Shown: one piece after another, positions 1 to 9,482 of the stretch
Position numbering within the stretch: position 1 is the stretch's first letter
Layout of the letters: every line of letters starts with the position of its first letter
Origin: Gammaproteobacteria bacterium HGW-Gammaproteobacteria-2
GTDB lineage: Bacteria; Pseudomonadota; Gammaproteobacteria; Xanthomonadales; Xanthomonadaceae
Direction of reading: 5' to 3'
NCBI GenBank assembly: GCA_002840015.1
Contig: PGZE01000041.1
Span: 1 to 38,296, forward strand
DNA length: 38,296 bases
The notes under the pieces: generated by a model
Seen by the model: only the letters and a program-made list of their open reading frames with translations
Database searches by the model: none
What the model was told of the DNA's origin: nothing
Position numbers and translations under genes: made by a program

Positions 1-459
1 GCGATCAGCGCGCCAGTGCAGGTACGGACGCAGCAGCGCATGGGCATTGGCCGGGCCGGCAGCGAGGCCGCTCAGGCACAGCGCACCGAGATCGGGCAGG
101 TCATCGCCCATGAATGCCGCTTGTTCGGTCAGCAGGCCATGCTCGGTACACAAGGCACGAAGACACTCCGCTTTGTCGTGAACGCCCTGAAAAACCAGGG
201 TGATCCCCAACTCGGCGGCACGCGCGGCCACAATCGGACTGTTGCGTGCGGTGATCAGGGCGACGCTGATCCCGGTTTGCGCCAGCAGTTTCAGGCCAAG
301 GCCATCCTGGGCGTGGAAGGCCTTGGCCTCGGCGCCGTTCTGGTCGTAGTGCAGGCGGCCGTCGGTCAGGGTGCCATCGACATCGAACGCGGCCAGCCGC
401 ACGCCACGCGCCCGTTGCAGCAGGGATTCGGTAAAGTTGGGCGGATAATTTGCAGTCAT
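1..459 (-). CDS. kdsC: 3-deoxy-D-manno-octulosonate 8-phosphate phosphatase (partial, C-terminus outside window)
   Basis: The frame is open from an ATG at 459 down to base 1 (153 codons), so the C-terminal end lies beyond the window. It is a HAD-family phosphatase that removes phosphate from KDO-8-phosphate, the step after KdsA in KDO synthesis for lipopolysaccharide. The HAD motif I DVDGTLTDG begins near residue 26 and supplies the nucleophile and acid/base aspartates. LITARNS (motif II region) and the GDDLPD motif (motif IV) follow near residue 120, and the next residues are moving toward the family's conserved C-terminal loop. It lies 28 bases downstream of kdsD on the same strand, so the two are probably co-transcribed. 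Residue spacing matches E. coli KdsC as I recall it. Confidence 0.93.
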   Translation of the reverse strand, partial: MTANYPPNFTESLLQRARGVRLAAFDVDGTLTDGRLHYDQNGAEAKAFHAQDGLGLKLLAQTGISVALITARNSPIVAARAAELGITLVFQGVHDKAECLRALCTEHGLLTEQAAFMGDDLPDLGALCLSGLAAGPANAHALLRPYLHWRADR

Positions 460-487
460 GTCCGGGAACGGTTCTTGTACGTACGGA

Positions 488-1498
488 TCAGACAACACGC
501 GCACGCAACAAGTCGTGAATATTCAGGGCGCCGACGACTTTTTGTTCATCATCGACCACCAGCAGGGCGCTGATCTTGTGGGTTTCCATCAGATGCGCGG
601 CCTCGCTGGCGAGTCGTTCCGGGCCGATGGTCTTGGCATCGCGGGTCATGAGCTGGTCGATGATCGTGGCACGCAGGTCAACGGTGCTGTCGTCCAGGGC
701 GCGGCGCAAGTCACCGTCGGTAAATACCCCGAGCAGACGATTGTCGGCGTCGACCACGGCGCTCAGGCCGAGCCGCTTGTGGCTCATTTCGACCAGGGTG
801 TGGCTCAGTGTCGATCCAGAGCGTACGCAGGGGATCTCGTCGCCGCGATGCATCACGTCGTGGATATGCAGCAACAATTGCCGGCCAAGGCAGCCAGCCG
901 GATGTGAGCGAGCGAAGTCATCACTGGTAAAACCGCGGGCGTCGAGCAGGGTTACTGCCAGGGCGTCGCCCATAGCCAGAGCGGCGGTGGTGCTGGCGGT
1001 CGGCGCCAGGCCGAGTGGGCAGGCTTCCGCTGGTACGCTGACATCGAGGTGTACGGCGGCATGTCGTGCCAATGTGGATTGCGGCCGGCCGGTCATGGCC
1101 ACCATCACATTACCCTGCCGCTTGAGCATCGGCAGGATGCTCAGCACTTCCTCGGTTTCACCCGAGTTTGACAGCACCAGCACGGCATCGGCGTCGGTAA
1201 TCATGCCCAGGTCGCCATGGCTGGCTTCTGCCGGATGCACAAAGTAGGCCGGCGTGCCGGTGGATGAAAGTGTTGCAGCGATTTTGCGGGCGATGTGCCC
1301 GGATTTACCCATGCCGATGCAGATGACCCGGCCTTGGCATGCCAGCAGCAAGCGACAGGCATGGGCAAACGCGCTGTCGATTCGCGAGCGGAGCACTTGC
1401 AGTGCCTGCATCTCGATTTCGATGACACGGACGCCGCTTGCTGCCAGTGCGGCATCCTCGACGTGCTGTGCGGGCCGGGCTTTCACGTGGGCATTCAT
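488..1498 (-). CDS. kdsD: D-arabinose 5-phosphate isomerase
   Basis: This 336-residue protein interconverts ribulose 5-phosphate and arabinose 5-phosphate, the entry reaction of KDO synthesis in the cytoplasm. An N-terminal SIS domain (about residues 35-190) contains GMGKSGHIARK, SNSGETEE, the PAEASHGDLG segment and RSHPAG, the two histidine-bearing motifs of the family. Two CBS domains follow (about residues 210-330), with VFTDGDLRR in the first and VVGALNIHDLL near the end. Length fits the family (about 328 in E. coli). The ATG at 1498 is the only start giving the usual short N-terminal extension. It is transcribed divergently from ibaG across 96 bases, and kdsC follows it. Together with kdsA at 16 kb, three of the four KDO-pathway steps are in this window. 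Confidence 0.95.
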   Translation of the reverse strand: MNAHVKARPAQHVEDAALAASGVRVIEIEMQALQVLRSRIDSAFAHACRLLLACQGRVICIGMGKSGHIARKIAATLSSTGTPAYFVHPAEASHGDLGMITDADAVLVLSNSGETEEVLSILPMLKRQGNVMVAMTGRPQSTLARHAAVHLDVSVPAEACPLGLAPTASTTAALAMGDALAVTLLDARGFTSDDFARSHPAGCLGRQLLLHIHDVMHRGDEIPCVRSGSTLSHTLVEMSHKRLGLSAVVDADNRLLGVFTDGDLRRALDDSTVDLRATIIDQLMTRDAKTIGPERLASEAAHLMETHKISALLVVDDEQKVVGALNIHDLLRARVV

Positions 1499-1594
1499 GG
1501 GGTCAGGCGGATTCCAGGTATCGGTACGGGGCTGTTTGCTTTAAGATTTGCGGTTCGATTGTATCCCACTGCGTCGCTGCCATCGGTATCGCTC

Positions 1595-3162
<1,568 letters not shown>

Positions 3163-3189
3163 GGCCTGCAGTTGGCGGGGCATCGGTTT

Positions 3190-4074
3190 TCAGTTGGTGG
3201 AATAGTTGCTCAGCTGCATCACGATGTCATCCTCGCCGGGTTCGGTTTGCTCGATGCGCACCGGCAGCATGCCGAGGGCGCCGGGTAAAGGAAAGCGCGC
3301 AAACCAGGTGCGAGTGACTTTGTCGTCTTCGTTGTCGCGGATGCGTGTCGCCAGTACCGCATCGAAGCGGCCGGCTGGGGTGACGACAGACTCCTGCGGG
3401 CCGACCTGAAACTGCCAGATGTCGATCGCATGTCGACCCACGACGGCATATTCGAGGGTGCCGGATGCGCCACGGGCCAGGTCGTCGGCCAGGGCAAGGC
3501 TTGCCGACTGGCGGTCATGCACGCCGTCAGCCAGCGCCAGCACCTGGTCGGCGTTGTCGTCGCGGCTGTCGCGGCTGATGATCCGGCCGCCAGAACGGTC
3601 AACGCTCACCGAGCGTTCGCGCTTCTTGAACGCCAGCTTCTGCAGGTAGGTGTAGCCCTCGGTCTCGGCCCGGCCATCGCGCCAGCTGACCTGTGAACGT
3701 TCGTCGACTCGGAGGCCGAGAAAGCGAGCCATACCGCTGGTGCCCTTGATCTCGGTGTGCAGCTCCCAGCGGCCATCGCCGAGCGGGGCAAGATGGCGCG
3801 TTGCCCGGCCTTCTTTTTTGCCGTCGCGCAGCAATTCGTATTCGGCGATGTAGCTCGTTGGCGTCAACGCGACATTGCTTGCCGGGGTGGTTGCCGGGTT
3901 GGCTGTGATTGCCTCCGGGCTGGGATTGGCAGCGGCGGCCACGGGCGTCGGTGTGGCATCGGCTTCGGTTTCATCGTGACCGGCTTGCGCGGCGATCAGC
4001 ATCGGTGCCATCAGCAGCAGGCCACTGAGCAACCAGCGCAGGACGCACGGGTGTTCAACGTTGGAGTTGGTCAT
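3190..4074 (-). CDS. DUF3108 domain-containing exported protein
   Basis: A 294-residue protein with an N-terminal hydrophobic stretch (about residues 13-30, ending near AQAG), read as a signal peptide. A Pro/Ala/Thr-rich linker (about residues 35-65) precedes a DUF3108-like beta-rich domain that starts at SYIAEYELLRDGKKEG and continues to the end, with WELHTEIKGTSGMARFLG characteristic of the family. The domain is predicted periplasmic and has no proven enzymatic role. The ATG at 4074 was picked because it opens directly onto the signal peptide; the 91 codons before it belong to the purN region. Its start overlaps the end of purN by 20 bases on the same strand, and DUF3108 genes often follow purM-purN in Xanthomonadales. 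Function unknown. Confidence 0.85.
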   Translation of the reverse strand: MTNSNVEHPCVLRWLLSGLLLMAPMLIAAQAGHDETEADATPTPVAAAANPSPEAITANPATTPASNVALTPTSYIAEYELLRDGKKEGRATRHLAPLGDGRWELHTEIKGTSGMARFLGLRVDERSQVSWRDGRAETEGYTYLQKLAFKKRERSVSVDRSGGRIISRDSRDDNADQVLALADGVHDRQSASLALADDLARGASGTLEYAVVGRHAIDIWQFQVGPQESVVTPAGRFDAVLATRIRDNEDDKVTRTWFARFPLPGALGMLPVRIEQTEPGEDDIVMQLSNYSTN

Positions 4075-4798
4075 GGCAATCCAGTTGCAGGGGTGAGTCA
4101 AGTGGTTGTCCATCAAGCGTGATTGCATTGCCATCCGTGCGCAGTCGATGATCCGCGAACAAGGCAACCACGCCAAGCAACAGGGGATGCTCACGGGCGC
4201 GCACCCGGTTCGACAGGGCGTCCACGCTATCGTTCCCATGCACCGGCACCCGCGCCTGGGCAATGACCTGCCCGGCATCAAGCTCGGCAGTAACCAGATG
4301 CACTGATGCGCCGTGTTCACGGTCCCCCGCTTCCAGCGCACGGGCATGGGTGTGCAGGCCGGGATGCCGTGGCAACAAGGAAGGATGCAGGTTGATCATC
4401 TGGCCAACGTAACGTTGCACCGCAGTCGCGGAAATTACCCTCATGTATCCGGCACAGACGATGAGCGCCGGCTGAAGGGTGTCGATGTGCGTAAACAGGG
4501 CGTCGTCGAATGCCTCGCGATTGGCGAAGTCACGTGGGCGCTGCGCCCATGTGGCAATGCCTGCCTGGCGTGCCCGATCCAGCGCCATGCAGTCCGGTTT
4601 GTCGGAGCACACCGCCACGATCCGCACCCGCAGTGCGGTGCTGGCGATGGCGTCGATCAGGGCCTGCAGGTTGCTGCCGTTGCCTGAGGCCAGCACCACA
4701 ATGCGCAGGGTTTGCCCACTGCCGCTGACGGCAAGCGCGGGGATGTCCCGATCAGCCAATGCGCACCCGTTCGGATTCGCTGCATTGCACCACTTCAC
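4055..4798 (-). CDS. purN: phosphoribosylglycinamide formyltransferase
   Basis: PurN uses 10-formyl-THF to formylate GAR in the third step of purine synthesis. The conserved core begins at [14 protein letters not shown] (about base 4705) and includes INLHPSLLP with the catalytic Asn and His, the [14 protein letters not shown] loop, and [11 protein letters not shown] with the catalytic Asp. From the core the protein is about 217 residues, as expected (212 in E. coli). The true start is uncertain because no ATG exists nearby: a GTG at 4798 gives 247 residues and overlaps purM by 47 bases, while CTG at 4708 or GTG at 4699 would give a normal N-terminus. Translational coupling to purM is likely. 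Its 3' end overlaps the DUF3108 gene by 20 bases. Confidence 0.9.
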   Translation of the reverse strand: MKWCNAANPNGCALADRDIPALAVSGSGQTLRIVVLASGNGSNLQALIDAIASTALRVRIVAVCSDKPDCMALDRARQAGIATWAQRPRDFANREAFDDALFTHIDTLQPALIVCAGYMRVISATAVQRYVGQMINLHPSLLPRHPGLHTHARALEAGDREHGASVHLVTAELDAGQVIAQARVPVHGNDSVDALSNRVRAREHPLLLGVVALFADHRLRTDGNAITLDGQPLDSPLQLDCHDQLQR

Positions 4799-5786
4799 CG
4801 ATCGTCCAATGACTCAAGCCGAGTTGATCCAGGGCCTGGTTGATTGCGCTTTCGTCGTCGGCGGCGACCAGCAGGGTGAAGCCGATACCGCAGTTGAAGG
4901 TGCGCCACATCTCGCTGTTGGCAACCGCGCCTTCGCGCTGCAACCAATCGAACAGCGGCGGTAGCGTCCAGGCACTGGCATCAATGCGAATGCCAAGGCC
5001 ATCGGGCACCACACGGATGATGTTTTCCTGCAGGCCGCCACCGGTGATATGGGCCATCGCGTGCAGCGGAAAATCGCGCAGTACAGACAATATCGGCTTG
5101 ACGTAAATCGTGGTCGGCGCCAGCAGTGCATCGGCCAGTGTGCTGTCGCCGATCGTCTGTTGCCACGGTGAGCCAGCGCGCTCGACGATGCGACGAATCA
5201 GCGAATAGCCGTTGGCATGGGCGCCGCTGGAGGCAATGCCGATGATCCGGTCACCGGCGCGTACCTGGCTGCCATCGAGTAGTGCCGATTTTTCCACTGC
5301 ACCCACGCAAAAGCCGGCCAGATCGTATTCGCCGGCTGGGTACATATCGGGCATCTCGGCGGTTTCGCCGCCGATCAACGCGCAGCCCGCGAGTTCGCAG
5401 CCCTGTGCGATGCCAGCCACCACCGCCACAGCGGTATCGACATCAAGCTTGCCGGTGGCGAAGTAATCGAGGAAAAACAGCGGTTCGGCACCTTGCACCA
5501 GCACATCGTTGACGCACATGCCGACCAGATCAATGCCGATCTGGCTGTGACGGCCCAACGTTTGTGCCAGCTTGAGTTTGGTGCCGACGCCATCGGTGCC
5601 GGACACCAGAATTGGTTCACGGTAACGGCCGGAGAGATTGAACAGGGCGCCAAAACCACCCAAGCCACCCATTACCTCAGGGCGGAAAGTGCGCTTGACC
5701 AGCGGCTTGATGCGCTCGACGAGGGTATTGCCGGCGTCGATGTCGACCCCGGCATCGCGGTAGGTCAGCGGTGTTTGCGCGCTCAT
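4752..5786 (-). CDS. purM: phosphoribosylformylglycinamidine cyclo-ligase (AIR synthetase)
   Basis: PurM closes the imidazole ring of FGAM to give AIR in an ATP-dependent reaction, the fifth step of purine synthesis. The 344-residue product matches the E. coli length (345). The start at 5786 gives [17 protein letters not shown], the family N-terminus; the longer open frame overlaps the TPR gene. [42 protein letters not shown] and [11 protein letters not shown] are all intact, followed by the [11 protein letters not shown] segment near residue 240. No lesion is visible, in contrast to parE upstream. It is followed on the same strand by purN and preceded by the TPR gene after a 94-base gap. Confidence 0.96.
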   Translation of the reverse strand: MSAQTPLTYRDAGVDIDAGNTLVERIKPLVKRTFRPEVMGGLGGFGALFNLSGRYREPILVSGTDGVGTKLKLAQTLGRHSQIGIDLVGMCVNDVLVQGAEPLFFLDYFATGKLDVDTAVAVVAGIAQGCELAGCALIGGETAEMPDMYPAGEYDLAGFCVGAVEKSALLDGSQVRAGDRIIGIASSGAHANGYSLIRRIVERAGSPWQQTIGDSTLADALLAPTTIYVKPILSVLRDFPLHAMAHITGGGLQENIIRVVPDGLGIRIDASAWTLPPLFDWLQREGAVANSEMWRTFNCGIGFTLLVAADDESAINQALDQLGLSHWTIGEVVQCSESERVRIG

Positions 5787-5880
5787 GGGCGTGGCTGCAG
5801 CAGGTTGCGGGATCGTTATTGTACAGGCTCGCCGCTGGCGCGATTTGCAGGCCAATTGCGATTTGACCAACTGACCTCGC

Positions 5881-6501
5881 TCAGGGTGATGCCGGTTGCT
5901 GGCTTTGCCAAGCCGCAAAAACATCGGCAATCGCAGCGCGGGGCAACGGCTGCCAGTCCAGTGAGGTGCGCGCCACGGCATCGGCGTTGCCCCACTGCTT
6001 CGGATACGAGCGCACTGCCGCATCGTAGTAGGCAACAGCGAGTTCCTGCTCATCCATCAACCACAGCACAGTTGCAAAACTGTACGAAACCCAGAAGGGG
6101 TGGCCGCCATGCAGACGTTCGGCTTCTTGCCAATTGTGCAGGGCATCGGGCAGGTTGCCGGCTTCCAGCTGAGCCCAGCCGTAAGTCCACAACACCAAGC
6201 GCGCATCGCTGCTGTCGGCGTCAGCCAGCGCGATGGCGGCGTCGAAATCGGACTGGCCATCTTCCATACGGCCTTCGCGCATGCGCAGACGGCCGCGCTG
6301 TGCCAGTGCCGCGATATTATCGGGCTCTTGCGCGATCAGCGCGTCGAGTGCGGTTTCACTGGATGCCGATGCACTGGTGGCAACATCCGCATCGCGGTAG
6401 AGGGCGGCTGCTGGCAGCGCGACAACGTTAGCCGCATACGCAGCCGCTGCATTCATTAAAAGCAGCGCAAGTGCGAGCGCAATTTTACGTCCAGTGGCCA
6501 T
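5881..6501 (-). CDS. exported tetratricopeptide-repeat protein
   Basis: A 206-residue protein with a typical N-terminal signal peptide (about residues 1-23, cleavage near AYAA-NV). About three TPR-like helical pairs follow between residues 50 and 180: [20 protein letters not shown], then a unit around [18 protein letters not shown], then one around [18 protein letters not shown] arrays are protein-binding scaffolds; no catalytic motif is seen. It begins 2 bases after the parE stop on the same strand and precedes purM, so it is likely part of a parE-TPR-purM-purN-DUF3108 transcription unit. Similar small TPR proteins sit at this place in other Xanthomonadales as far as I recall, but their partner is unknown to me. 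Confidence 0.8.
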   Translation of the reverse strand: MATGRKIALALALLLMNAAAAYAANVVALPAAALYRDADVATSASASSETALDALIAQEPDNIAALAQRGRLRMREGRMEDGQSDFDAAIALADADSSDARLVLWTYGWAQLEAGNLPDALHNWQEAERLHGGHPFWVSYSFATVLWLMDEQELAVAYYDAAVRSYPKQWGNADAVARTSLDWQPLPRAAIADVFAAWQSQQPASP

Positions 6502-6503
6502 GA

Positions 6504-8347
6504 TCAGACTTCCAGCGTTGCCAGATCGCCCTTGGTTTCCAGCCAGGTTTTGCGTTCGCCTGCGCGCTTTTTGTTCAGCAGCATGTCCATCAGCGCATCG
6601 GTTTGGATCGCATCATCGACGGTGAGCTGCACCAGACGGCGGGTATCGGGGTGGATGGCCGATTCACGCAACTGCGGTGGGTTCATTTCACCCAGACCCT
6701 TGAAGCGGGTGACATTGACCTGGCCCTTGATCTTTTCACGCTCGATCCGATCCAGCAGCAGGCGCTTTTCTTCCTCGTCGAGTGCGTAAAACACCTGCTT
6801 GCCGACATCAACCCGGAACAGCGGCGGCATTGCCACGAAAATGTGGCCGCCATCGACCAATGCCGGGAAGTGCTTGAGGAACAGCGCGGCGAGCAGGGTG
6901 GCGATATGCAGACCGTCGGAGTCGGCATCGGCGAGCACGATGATCTTGCCGTAACGCAGGCCAGAGATGTCGGTCGAGCCGGGGTCGCAGCCGATCGCCA
7001 CCGCGAGGTCGTGGACTTCGTTGGAGGCGAGCACGCCGCTGCTTTCCACTTCCCATGTGTTGAGGATTTTTCCACGCAGCGGCAGGATCGCCTGGAAATC
7101 CTTGTCGCCTGCGAGCTGCAATCGGCCAGTTTTCCGGGCAGCGCCGGGCCCTGCACAATGCGTTTGCGCACGATCTGCTTTTCGGTTTTCAGCCGTGCTG
7201 CGGCGCGTTCGATCGCCAGTTGCGCGATCCGCTCGCCCTGCTCGACATGCTGGTTGAGCCATAGCGAAAAGGCATCGTGTACCGCGTTTTCCACCAGCGC
7301 AGCAGCTTGCCGCGAGCTTAGCCGCTCCTTGGTCTGGCCGCTGAATTGCGGATCGCTCAACTTGACGCTGAGCACGTAAGCGAGCCGATCCCAGACATCT
7401 TCCGGCGCCAGCTTGACCCCGCGCGGCAACAAATTGCGGAACTCGCAAAACTCGCGCAGCGCCAGCGTCAGCCCCGAGCGCAGGCCGTTGACATGGGTGC
7501 CGCCCTGCGCAGTCGGGATCAGATTGACGTACGCCTCTTGCACCATCTCGCCGCCATCGGCCTCGGGCAGCCAGGACAGCGCCCAGTCCACCGCTTCGGT
7601 GTCGCGTGCGACCGCGCCGGTAAACAACTCCGCTGGCAACAGCTCGCGGCCCGGCGATGCGCCGGTGAGCTGGCTGCGCAGGTAATCGGGCAGGCCATCC
7701 TCGTAATACCATTCGTCGCGTTCGCCGCTGGTCTCATCGAGCAGGCTCACCTTCAGCCCGGCGCAGAGCACCGCCTTGGCGCGCAGCAAGTGGCGCAGTG
7801 CGCGCAGGGAGAATTTGGGGGTGTCGAAATACCTGGGGTCGGGCCAGAAGCGCAGGCGGGTGCCGGTATTGCGCTTGCCGACGCTGCCGACAATGTCGAG
7901 GGTGGAATCGGTGAAGCCGTCGCGGAACGCCATCCGGTATTCGTTGCCGTTGCGGCGGATGAACACCTCAACGCGGGTTGAGAGGGCATTGACCACGCTG
8001 ACGCCGACGCCGTGCAGGCCGCCGGAAAACGTGTAGTTCTTGCCGCTGAACTTGCCGCCGGCATGCAGCCGGGTGAGGATCAGTTCGATACCGGGAATGC
8101 CTTCCTCGGGGTGGATATCGACCGGCATGCCGCGGCCGTCGTCGATCACCTCGCAACTGCCGTCGGCGAACAGCGTCACCTCGATGCTGCGCGCGTGCCC
8201 GGCCAGCGCCTCGTCCACTGCGTTGTCCACCACCTCCTGCGCCAGATGATTGGGGCGGGTGGTGTCGGTGTACATGCCGGGCCGGCGTTTGACCGGGTCC
8301 AGGCCGGATAGGACTTCGATATCGGCGGAATCGTAACGGCTGCTCAT
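6504..8347 (-). pseudogene. parE: DNA topoisomerase IV subunit B, interrupted by a short deletion and frameshift
   Basis: ParE is the ATPase/TOPRIM subunit of topoisomerase IV, which decatenates chromosomes. The start at 8347 (MSSRYDSADIEV) matches the family. The first 412 codons are normal: RRPGMYTDT, the ATP-site Glu/Asp in EVVDNAVDEALAG, DDGRGMPVDIHPEEG, SGGLHGVGVSVVNAL and the QTKERLSS loop. After GPALPGKLADCSSQ the frame changes near bases 7107-7112 and resumes at DKDFQAILPLRGK. About 22-23 codons that normally contain EGDSAGGSAKQ are absent (about 67 bases). That stretch carries the TOPRIM catalytic glutamate. The C-terminal part is otherwise complete (LADADSDGLH, RFKGLGEMNP, stop at 6504). 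Adding the missing codons restores about 635 residues, the usual length. Either the assembly lost bases or this copy is dead. Confidence 0.93.
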
Positions 8348-8941
8348 GGATGAACCGATTGCGGGGAAGGTGGCGAGGATGGCGGGATGGGTGGGTGAGG
8401 TCAAGGGTGGAGTGCAGGAATTGGCAGTCAGGCGTTGCTCGGCTCACGGCCTATCCGCTGTCATTGCGAACGCGCAGCGTGAATCAATCCTTCGCTTAAG
8501 GCCTTTTGCGACATGTGGCATGAAAACGCAATGCTTTCAAGCCAGCGACCGGCGCAGCTTCAAAGCAAAGCTCTCACCGGCCTGCGGCCGGCGAGGCCCT
8601 CACCCGGCGGAAAAGGGCCCGACGCCTTGCGCTGGTACGCACGTCAGTGCGGCTCCAGCCGCACCGATCCGCTGCGCATCTGGGCAACCGTAGGCCGGCG
8701 CCGAACTCGCACATCCATGTGCTCGGTCGCTTCGCGACAGCGCCTGCTGCGCAGGCTATGCCTTCGCATCGCCGCTGCACGGCTCGCCCGGTCAAACACC
8801 GGCGCCTTTCCCCTGCGATTGTCTGCGCTGCTCGCCGTGTTTTATGGCGCGTTGTTGCACTCGAACGAGTTGGGCAACTGCTCCTGCGCTGCCCAACCGA
8901 TGGATGGTGGCGAGCGTTTGCCGCTCGGCTGCGGAGCCGAA
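8348..8941. repeat. gene-free interval with dispersed repeat copy 1 (about 8565-8935)
   Basis: No convincing protein is encoded in these 594 bases upstream of parE; the open frames on both strands lack family similarity and start signals. From about 8565 to 8935 the DNA is homologous to 13900-14190. Shared blocks include GGCGGAAAAG, the stretch GGCCGGCGCCGAACTCGCAC followed by ATCCATGTGCTC (about 8692-8724), GGCGCCTTTCCCCTGCG (about 8802-8819) and CAACTGCTCCTGCG (about 8875-8889). Copy 1 contains 69 bases (about 8725-8793) that copy 2 lacks. Such short non-coding dispersed repeats that generate spurious open frames are familiar from Xanthomonadales, but I cannot name a family. The upstream part (8348-8560) shows nothing recognisable beyond the place where a parE promoter must lie. 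Confidence 0.75.
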
Positions 8942-9382
8942 CTATCTCGACATTGAGTGATTCGGTGCCGGTTCTTCCATGAACGCGTTTGCGGCATCTT
9001 CGATCCGGGCCACCGTATTTTCGAATCGCCCGATCAGGCTGGAGTGGTTGCCGACAAGCCCGTACAGCACGCATTCCGAGGGATCGCACATCTTGACCAC
9101 GCAGCGCTCAGTCGTGCATGCGATTTTAGAATCGTCAAGCGCGCCAGACCCGAGTGCTTTGCTCAAGCCATCCAATTCGCTCGCGCGCTTTTCGTGGTTG
9201 GGAAAAGTGGTCTCTGCACGACAGCCCAGCGCATCGCAGCGCCACAGCGTGCAGGTCGAGCCGCCGCAAGTCACGATCCAGCAACCGCCCGAGCAATCAT
9301 GTGTGGGGTCAGCTTGGGCTGTGCTGGATGTGGAGATCAAGGAAAGGAAAAATAACGAGACAAGCAAATGAAAGGCTTTCAT
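8942..9382 (-). CDS. small cysteine-rich secreted protein, function unknown
   Basis: A 146-residue protein, not recognised as a known family. The start at 9382 is chosen because GGAGAG lies 5 bases upstream of the ATG; an in-frame GTG two codons earlier is also possible. Residues 1-24 form a clear signal peptide (hydrophobic core LVSLFFLSL, cleavage near AQA-DP). The mature part holds ten cysteines in two clusters: C-x3-C-x4-C-x4-C then TLW in the first (about residues 30-45), and C-x4-C-x4-C-x4-C then VLY in the second (about residues 88-106). This suggests an internal duplication and disulfide bonding in the periplasm or outside the cell. Base composition is less GC-rich than in neighbouring genes. 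It lies 100 bases downstream of the pullulanase on the same strand, with its own candidate promoter in between. Confidence 0.75.
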   Translation of the reverse strand: MKAFHLLVSLFFLSLISTSSTAQADPTHDCSGGCWIVTCGGSTCTLWRCDALGCRAETTFPNHEKRASELDGLSKALGSGALDDSKIACTTERCVVKMCDPSECVLYGLVGNHSSLIGRFENTVARIEDAANAFMEEPAPNHSMSR

Positions 9383-9433
9383 TGTCACTCTCCGGCTGAA
9401 ATTTGAAGGCCAACCACCCGAATCCCCAGCGTA

Positions 9434-9464
9434 AGTCTACCCCCCCCCCTCAATCCCCTGTCAA
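9434..9464 (-). promoter_or_regulatory. candidate promoter with a G10 tract between -35 and -10 boxes
   Basis: On the minus strand a perfect TTGACA (-35) occupies 9464-9459 and TAGACT, a 4/6 match to TATAAT, occupies 9439-9434. The 19-base spacer between them contains ten consecutive G (9449-9440). The predicted transcript would start near 9427, about 45 bases before the ATG of the Cys-rich gene at 9382. A 19-base spacer is longer than the optimal 17, and loss of two G would bring it to 17. Homopolymer tracts in this position cause phase variation in, for example, Neisseria porA. That this tract varies here is inference. Confidence 0.5.
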
Positions 9465-9482
9465 TTCCGAATCCCGCGCACC

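Noticed and set aside
1540..1575. GGTTCGATT string as a tRNA T-arm
   Set aside because: No acceptor or anticodon stems can be formed around it; no tRNA gene was found anywhere in the window.
7083..7115. Programmed frameshift or bypassing in parE
   Set aside because: The DNA itself lacks about 67 bases, including the TOPRIM Glu; no recoding event can restore missing residues.
8957..9371. Plus-strand open frames opposite the Cys-rich gene
   Set aside because: The minus-strand frame has a signal peptide, a ribosome site and patterned cysteines; the plus frames have neither start signals nor recognisable domains.
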